DNA of 64,000 bases, taken from NCBI GenBank assembly GCA_023974075.1, contig CM043798.1, positions 4,597,397 through 4,661,396 of the forward strand. The letters run 5' to 3'. A model generated the notes under the pieces. That model was not told the DNA's origin, ran no database searches, and saw only the letters and a program-made list of their open reading frames with translations. A program made the translations under genes and the position numbers. This stretch comes from Chaenocephalus aceratus. Lineage: Eukaryota > Chordata > Actinopteri > Perciformes > Channichthyidae. Below, in pieces: positions 56,594-64,000 of this stretch; position 1 is the stretch's first letter; the number at the start of each line of letters is the position of its first letter.

Positions 56594-57050
56594 CAGGGGT
56601 TCCCAAACTTTGCCACGCCAAGGACCCCCACATTGCATTATCCTCTGGCGGGGACCCCCCTGTTGCCATTTTTTTTTTAATGATGAGTACATTATGATGG
56701 AAAATATGATAAATTAATCATACAGCTTAATACATTTTCTTAATATATATTTGTATTAATAATTAATAATCAGTTATTCTTCTAAACATTTTTTGTATTT
56801 ATCTTTTGTTTGTCATTCAGAACATTCATTGTGTCTTCTTTTATAAACATTCTTAACACAATATTAAACAGTAATATCAACAGTAAACATATTTTTAAAG
56901 CATTTTTATAGTGATTTCTGTCTTTATATATAACATTATATAATTTTGAACAGTAATATTAATAATACAAATATTTATATTCATATAATAATAATAATAA
57001 TTAAAACTGCGGTCACACATGTGCGCGCAGTAATGAGCGGGCCCTCGCGT
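56594..57050. mobile_element. hAT-like element, one end recognised
   Basis: CAGGGGTTCCCAAACTTTGC then CCAAGGACCCCC, an end variant of the family at 57185. The other end is not clear; the right limit is a guess inside AT-rich DNA. Confidence 0.4.
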
Positions 57051-57184
57051 CCGTGCGCCATTTTTCCTGCATCAACCAGGTAGCGATATGTCGTTTGTTG
57101 ATCCAAGAGGACTTAAACACATCATGTCAACAATGATTGGACTGTGCAGTGATATCTTTATGGATCTTTAATAACTGTCTACAC

Positions 57185-58633
<1,449 letters not shown>

Positions 58634-58934
58634 GTCTACACCCCAACAATAGATCAAACCACCACAGGGAGTCGAACCCCGTCTCAAATGAGAGTCCATA
58701 CCAATGTTTTTTTGCTTTTTGTTGTTGCCTAAACTTTAACAAAAAGCAAAACCTGCAATACATTTGTTTTGTGGTCAATGCCACTAAATGAAGTTATACA
58801 TTTGGAAACATTGGAACATTTGGAAAATGAAATATATGCCTGAAAATGTAATCTTTCAATATTTATCTGACTGTATTGCATGACAGACAGACAACAGATA
58901 TACACTTCAACAGCATGCAAATAAAGTAAAAACC

Positions 58935-59390
58935 TCCTGTTGTCATTAGGGATGGCAGCGATTATTCGATTATTCGTTACAGTCTCCATAATCGAAAATT
59001 ATTTTTAAAATTCGATTTTATTTATATATATTTTTATTATTATTTATGTTTTTGTTTTTTTTCCTGGCTTAGATTCAACCAAAAATATAGACTAATTCTA
59101 ATAATAGTATTAATAATTGTAAATGGCCATTGGTCACACCACCAGTTTGTTTTACTGTAAACTTGGAGGAAGCCAGCTGCGCAGAGTGCAGCAGTCCTTC
59201 ACCGACCCCGCCCCCCCCCCCCCTCTCCGTTACACGTGCGATTGATTTATTGGAGTGAGAACACAACTAAAGATGAACAAAGGAAAGAAGAGTTCCTCGT
59301 GGAACTACTTCAAACTGAGTGCAAATGAAGTCAAATGCAAGTGGAGTACTTCGTGACCACAGAGTGTGAACGTCGTGATCAGCTGTTTTA
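58935..59390. other. AT-rich intron with possible hAT-like end
   Basis: TAGGGATGGCAGCGATTATT at 58947 resembles a hAT-type end, but no partner end was found. A C-run lies at 59209-59222. Confidence 0.25.
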
Positions 59391-59645
59391 GGCAAGGCAA
59401 GTTTATTTATATAGCACCTTTCAGCACCAGGCAATTCAAGGTGCTTTACAAAAATGAAAGACATTCAGACAAAGGTATTTAAAAACAGTAAAGATAATAA
59501 AGAAACATTAAAAGAAAAACAAAAAATGAAAGACATTAAGAAAATGGCATTTAAAATCAGTCATTAAAAAGAAAAGCTAATAAAATAAACATTAAAAGAT
59601 AAAAGTTACAGTGCAGTCTAAGATATGAATAGTTCAATTATTTCG
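59391..59645 (-). mobile_element. L2-like LINE 3' fragment
   Basis: GGCAAGGCAAGTTTATTTAT then ATAGCACCTTTCAGCACCAG, parallel to 35656-35940. It contains an internal duplicate of GAAAGACATTaAGaAAAtGG (59451 and 59527). Confidence 0.65.
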
Positions 59646-59737
59646 GTTCTTGATTTTTAATTTATTCACAGAACCTCCCTTTGGAAATCCGAACATTTCC
59701 GTCCCGATTGTTAATTTAGACTGATTGTTTTCACCAG

Positions 59738-60271
59738 GTTATGCTCGCATGACATCCACAATCGGACCCTCAGGAGGGTGTACTAGCCCCCTACTCTGCT
59801 TTGCCTTCCATAACAAAGTCTTTAAGTGTTACCTGAACACCCCGTGTTACCAAAACACTATTTTTCACCCGTCGGTGCTGTGATACTTGTTCCTCAGTAC
59901 AAATCACCCAGAAACTGATCGTACTGTAAACCTTGGCTACGACGGATATCCCAAATATCCTACTTTCGAGCAGTCCCTCTCATAAATGTCATGGAGTTTC
60001 AGACGCTTTTCACCATGTTATGCTCGCATGACATCCACAATCGGACCCTCAGGAGGGTGTACTAGCCCCCTACTCTGCTTTGCGTTCCATAACACTGACA
60101 CCAAACAACAGTCGTGCGTTGACTCGGCAGGGATCAAGGCACGTGAATGCCTCTCCCTGCTTCCGCCGTCTAAACACAACCAAAATTATATGTTCACCAT
60201 GAGCGCATTGCTCCTAAATAGTTGCTGTGGCACAGACACCAAACAACAGTCGTGCGTTGACTCGGCAGGGA
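59738..60271. repeat. nested direct repeats
   Basis: An about 78-bp block beginning GTTATGCTCGCATGACATCC occurs at 59738 and again at 60017 (offset 279). A second block, GACACCAAACAACAGTCGTG, occurs at about 60098 and 60235. It may be the 3' part of the Helitron that carries the helicase at 61.6-63.3 kb. Confidence 0.7.
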
Positions 60272-60307
60272 ATTGTCAACCATTTAAGCTTCTGACACGG
60301 CTTAAGG

Positions 60308-61700
60308 CAGGGGTGCCCAACCTTTTTTGAACCGAGAGCTACTTTTAAAGTTGCCAGTGTGCCGAGATCTACCAGTCCAAATAGAGAGGCGTAGCCATTG
60401 CTGACAGCCTACTACCAGGTAAATACACACTTCTACTTGTATAAAACTGACCTTTTGTACGATTAATACCTCATAAAATACCGCAGATCCTTTATCTGAC
60501 CTCTTTCTAATCTACACACATACAAGTATTTAACTGAAGTCACACAACAGTGTTGTTGATACAGAGTTGGAGTTTATTCACACGTCACTACAGTGGGTAA
60601 TGTTTTCAAGAAACATTGAACAGTGCTGCCACATATGACACAGGGAAAAAAGAAAAGACGCTGAACCCTTTCTTTGCCATTATATAAAAATAGTGTTGCT
60701 ACAAAAGTATACATTAGGCTTACTAATAAGACAACTCAGATCTGAATCTGTGCAATAAAAAAGACAAAATTAATAGAATTAAACCGTTTTTTTGTTGCAT
60801 TTTAGTAGATTATAAAAAGAAATGCCTTTTTTAAAATAGGATGCAAGCAACACTAGTTTCTTAACCTGAATTGATGATAGACTATAATCAATTTAAACAG
60901 AACAGATCTTAATGTTTGCATTCTTATACCATAATAATAATAATTATAATGAATAAGTTCAAACAAACAAAAACTTACAGCTGATTAATAACGGTATCTA
61001 ACTTGAGTTTTTATTATATCACAAACCTGTTGAAATGCTACTGTTATTTTTACTGTCCCCAAAAGCGGGTCGGCAGCCTCCAGGAATGCTTCTTTCACAA
61101 CTTCGCCGTCTTTGAAAGACTTCATGTGTTTCGCAAGAACGTGACTGACACGATAAGATGCTCTGGTAGCAGCCTTGCTCTTGTTGTTGGGCCTGGTGAA
61201 AATGGACTGCTGTGCATTTAGCTGTCCTCTCAGGCCCCTCCCCTTTTGGGAGCTCCGTCTCCTAGCGTTTGTGCTCTGTTTTGAAATGCCACTCCTAAAT
61301 GACCCTTTTCGATAAAGCCACGCTCGCATTGCAGATGAGACAGATGGACTTTGAATTGGAATAGATACAAAAATAATCATCCTCCCACTCGGAGTGAAAG
61401 TTATATATTTTGGGCTCTTTTGCTTCTGCCATAATTGCGGTCTTGTGTGTGTGCGGACTGTCACTCCTGTTGACACGGACAACGTCAGCGAAATAGTGCC
61501 CACTGCCCACCAGCCACGCCCCGACACATGGGGCCACGCCGGCCAATCACAAAGCTTTGATGCATTCAAGTGCATTATTCTGGCACAGGAAGATTATGTT
61601 ATAGGACATTAACGATAAAACCATAGGATGAAACAGAATGTTGTTATTCTATTTTTAGACACATCTCGGTCGATCGCGATCGACTGGTTGGGCACCCCTG
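60308..61700 (-). mobile_element. hAT element with transposase-like (GTF2IRD2/ZBED-type) remnants
   Basis: The ends CAGGGGTGCCCAACC / GGTTGGGCACCCCTG are perfect inverted repeats; flanks GCTTAAGG / GCTTAAAG match at 7 of 8. The minus strand encodes a BED-like start (AKEPKIYNFHSEWEDDYFC) and then, in another frame, LNAQQSIFTRPNNKSKAATR, ASYRVSHVLAKHMKSFKDGE. These are hallmarks of hAT-Charlie-type proteins such as GTF2IRD2. The frame is broken and the catalytic region missing. Confidence 0.85.
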
Positions 61701-63291
61701 GCTTAAAGCAACATATGCCTGACCTGACTCAAAGATTCGTTTAAGTGAAACTACTGCTTTGTCAACAGTTAACCCTTGCACCTTGTGGATTGTGCAAGCC
61801 CATGCTAGTTTCAAAGGAAACTGTTTACGCAATTTTCCCTTGCGCATCCTTTCATCATCCCTGTTTATGGGAGTAGCCAAAGGTAACTAGTCACTAGTTG
61901 AAGGTAAACGCTTCCTTCTGTTAGCACTCACTTTTTCGTCATCGAATTTCACAAACACAGTGCTCACAAATGTGTTGTGGATATTGTTGACAATGTCTAC
62001 GACATTCCCACAGACTCCGTTTACCAAGCCATCAGACACATCAACATCACTCGTGCACCCTTTCCTAACGGTAACCTTTCAGGTAAATAGGATGTGTACA
62101 CATTTCTGAAGTGCCCTCTTTTCAATTCCATGCGGCCGGATTGTTGATTCTTCTCATAATCCAGTGCCTCCACACAAAGGGTCTCTGGACATGATGCTGA
62201 CAACTGTCTGATATTGTGGTCATTGACTTGTGCATTTGTTGCAAAAATATGCAACGCTGAAGTGCTTTCCCCGGTTTCACACTTTTTCAAGATAGCTATG
62301 TCACTGGCAACGAGCGCCGTGGTCTTAGCTCGTGTACGCAACCTGTTCAACAGTTCTGCAAAGACAGTGTCCTGTTGACGTACGATGGTGTTTAAATGAG
62401 CAATCGAGCATTTTTCAGTCCAGAAATCACATAGCATGTTCTCCAAATACAAGGATTTGCCTTGAACTGGCTTGAGTTGGAAAAAGTCGCCGACAGCTAT
62501 GACGCTGACTTTTCCAAATGGTGAGTGATCACTAATTCTCTTAATCTGCCTAAGTCTACCGTGAACATAGGCTAGCAAGTTATGATTCACCATTGAAATC
62601 TCATCAATCACCAGGATCTGCAGATCGCTCAATTCAGCACGTAAGGTACCGACCCTTTCCTCTCCTAACGGCGTGTAGGGAGGTTTGACATTCAACCCTA
62701 TAGAAAATGTTCTATGTATTGTGCTGGCTCCTAAACTTAAGCAGCGATGCCAGTAGGGGCAGTCAACCACACAGACACTTTATCAGGTGAACTTGCAACT
62801 TGTGACAGCAACCTAGATGCTTCATAGTGGATTGCTTTAACGAGGTGCGATGTCCCAGTCCCAGCACCACCTGTAACAAACACATTGAAGGGTTTTGGGT
62901 TCGTGCCATTTACCTTTTCAATGCACCATTGTCTAACTTGATAACAAATCTCTCTCTGTTTGACATTCAGAGATCTGAGAAGATTAAGTGCATCAGATCT
63001 ACACATAATGTTTCCATGTGCATCAAAACGATTTCCCCCTGCACCAGCATCGGCCAAGTCTGGAATGGCATCTGTATGTTCATCGGGAGCTGGCACTCGT
63101 TCCCTCACTTCCTGTTCACATTCCAAGCGTTCCAACTGTTGGCCTGGACACATTTCACACCAGGCGTCTTCAAGAGCACCTGTGTGTCCTGAAACATTGT
63201 CAGAATGTTCCATCACTTCAGATTCTTTCTCACATGTTTGCCTGTTTACATCAACAGTAGTTTTAACACTGTGAACCACAGTGTCTAGCAA
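61644..63291 (-). mobile_element. Helitron-type PIF1 helicase fragment
   Basis: A frame from 63291 covers VFVTGGAGTGTSHLVKAIHY (Walker A; the usual Lys is Thr) and LTAPTGIAA. After a frame break at about 62750 it continues LSLGASTIHRTF, LQILVIDEISMV (Walker B) and VIAVGDFFQLKPV. The end, [20 protein letters not shown] and YVALSQG, is at 61830-61700. This motif order is that of PIF1 helicases fused to Helitron Rep proteins. The Rep part is missing. It is broken and not functional. Confidence 0.85.
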
Positions 63292-63313
63292 CCATTGACC
63301 GTTATGGTAGAAC

Positions 63314-64000
63314 TAGGGATGTAACAATACCAAAAACTCATGGTACGATAATATCGCGATAACAAGTCCACGGTACGGTATTTATCGCGATATTGAATAA
63401 TAAAGGGAGAAAATGTAAAAAAAATGTTTCATACACATTTTTTTTACTCGAAAAATGTTTCTTTATTAAATAATAAATCTGATTTGTACAGCATGTTAGT
63501 CGGATAGCAGTATTTTAAAGGGTCAAAAACAAAGTGACAGTAACAGACTGGAACAAGAAAACCAGTGTTTTTGTACCTACTAGTACTACCAAACAAAGTG
63601 GGCCTTTTCTTTGTGCCACTGCATCTCACAAATAAACAAGGACATTTAATAATCAGACCCTGCAATAAAATAAATCAAGTGTCACTTTAGTTTTTCAAGT
63701 AACTCAACTCAAACTCACGAGTCACTCACTCGGCATCATCAGACGGGTTTTTAGGAATATGAGAATGTCCACATTTCCAGGTATTTATAGGCTGGGATGT
63801 TTGGGCATTTACAATATCCCCTGCTCTGGAAAGAACTCTCTCGCTTGGTACTGATGTTGCTGGGACAGCAGTGGTCGCGTTAACCGAATATTTTATTTAA
63901 CAATGACGGAAAAATCTGAAAGCAGTCTGTCATTTTGACAGATTAGAACAAACTGGGAACAGCGCCAGCGTGTCCCCGCAGCGAGGCTCTGGTGTTATGC
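63314..64000. mobile_element. hAT-like element, left part
   Basis: Starts TAGGGATGTAACAATACCAA with ACGGTACGGTATTTATCGCG, a common fish hAT terminal pattern. It continues to the window edge, so the other end is not seen. A minus-strand remnant (63444-63665) has no recognisable domain. Confidence 0.45.

Overview
This window is vertebrate nuclear DNA, almost certainly from a teleost fish. The genes are split by GT-AG introns. Four of them belong to recognisable vertebrate families. The rest is dense with fish-type repeats: L2-like and RTE-like LINEs, hAT and Tc1-like DNA transposons, MITEs, a Helitron, and very long (CA/TG)n arrays. I see no bacterial features.

Layout. (1) 1-3.1 kb: the 3' end of an unidentified plus-strand gene (last exons 958-1052 and 2653-2800, AATAAA at 3114). 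(2) 3.1-10.6 kb: intergenic repeats. (3) 10.8-31.9 kb, minus strand: umodl1 (uromodulin-like 1), 15 coding exons in the order signal peptide, EMI, WAP, EGF, Ser/Thr-rich segment, FN3, SEA, EGF, mucin-like Thr tract, ZP module, transmembrane tail. (4) 33.6-42.06 kb, plus strand: zbtb21, with a non-coding first exon ending at 33773 and a single 1015-codon coding exon. (5) 42.9-44.06 kb, minus strand: atg101, two coding exons, 218 residues. (6) From 45.18 kb, plus strand: the first six exons of c2cd2 (transmembrane anchor plus lipid-transfer-like region), running out of the window. UMODL1, ZBTB21 and C2CD2 are also neighbours on human chromosome 21q22.3, which supports all three names. ATG101 is on another chromosome in human, so its place here is notable. 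umodl1/zbtb21 and atg101/c2cd2 are head-to-head pairs.

The most unusual region is the 8.2-kb umodl1 intron at 13.24-21.42 kb. It holds a nest of elements: an outer inverted-repeat element (13602-19650), an LTR retrotransposon inside it (14352-19266, minus-sense, tRNA-Pro-type primer site), and a hAT element inside one LTR (18193-19077, perfect 8-bp duplication). Where the LTR element should carry reverse transcriptase and integrase, it carries an intron-less, decayed copy of a ZAR1-family gene (zygote arrest 1, an oocyte RNA-binding zinc-finger protein). The Gag-protease reading frame runs into the ZAR1 segment without a stop. This looks like capture of a germline mRNA by a retroelement.

Several real exons carry apparent 1-bp length errors in short homopolymer runs, while splice sites and exon phases stay intact: EMI, FN3, SEA and a compensating pair at the ZP start of umodl1, and exon 1 of c2cd2. 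Uncorrected long-read indels are the simplest explanation. Decay of umodl1 is the alternative. The zbtb21 and atg101 frames are intact.
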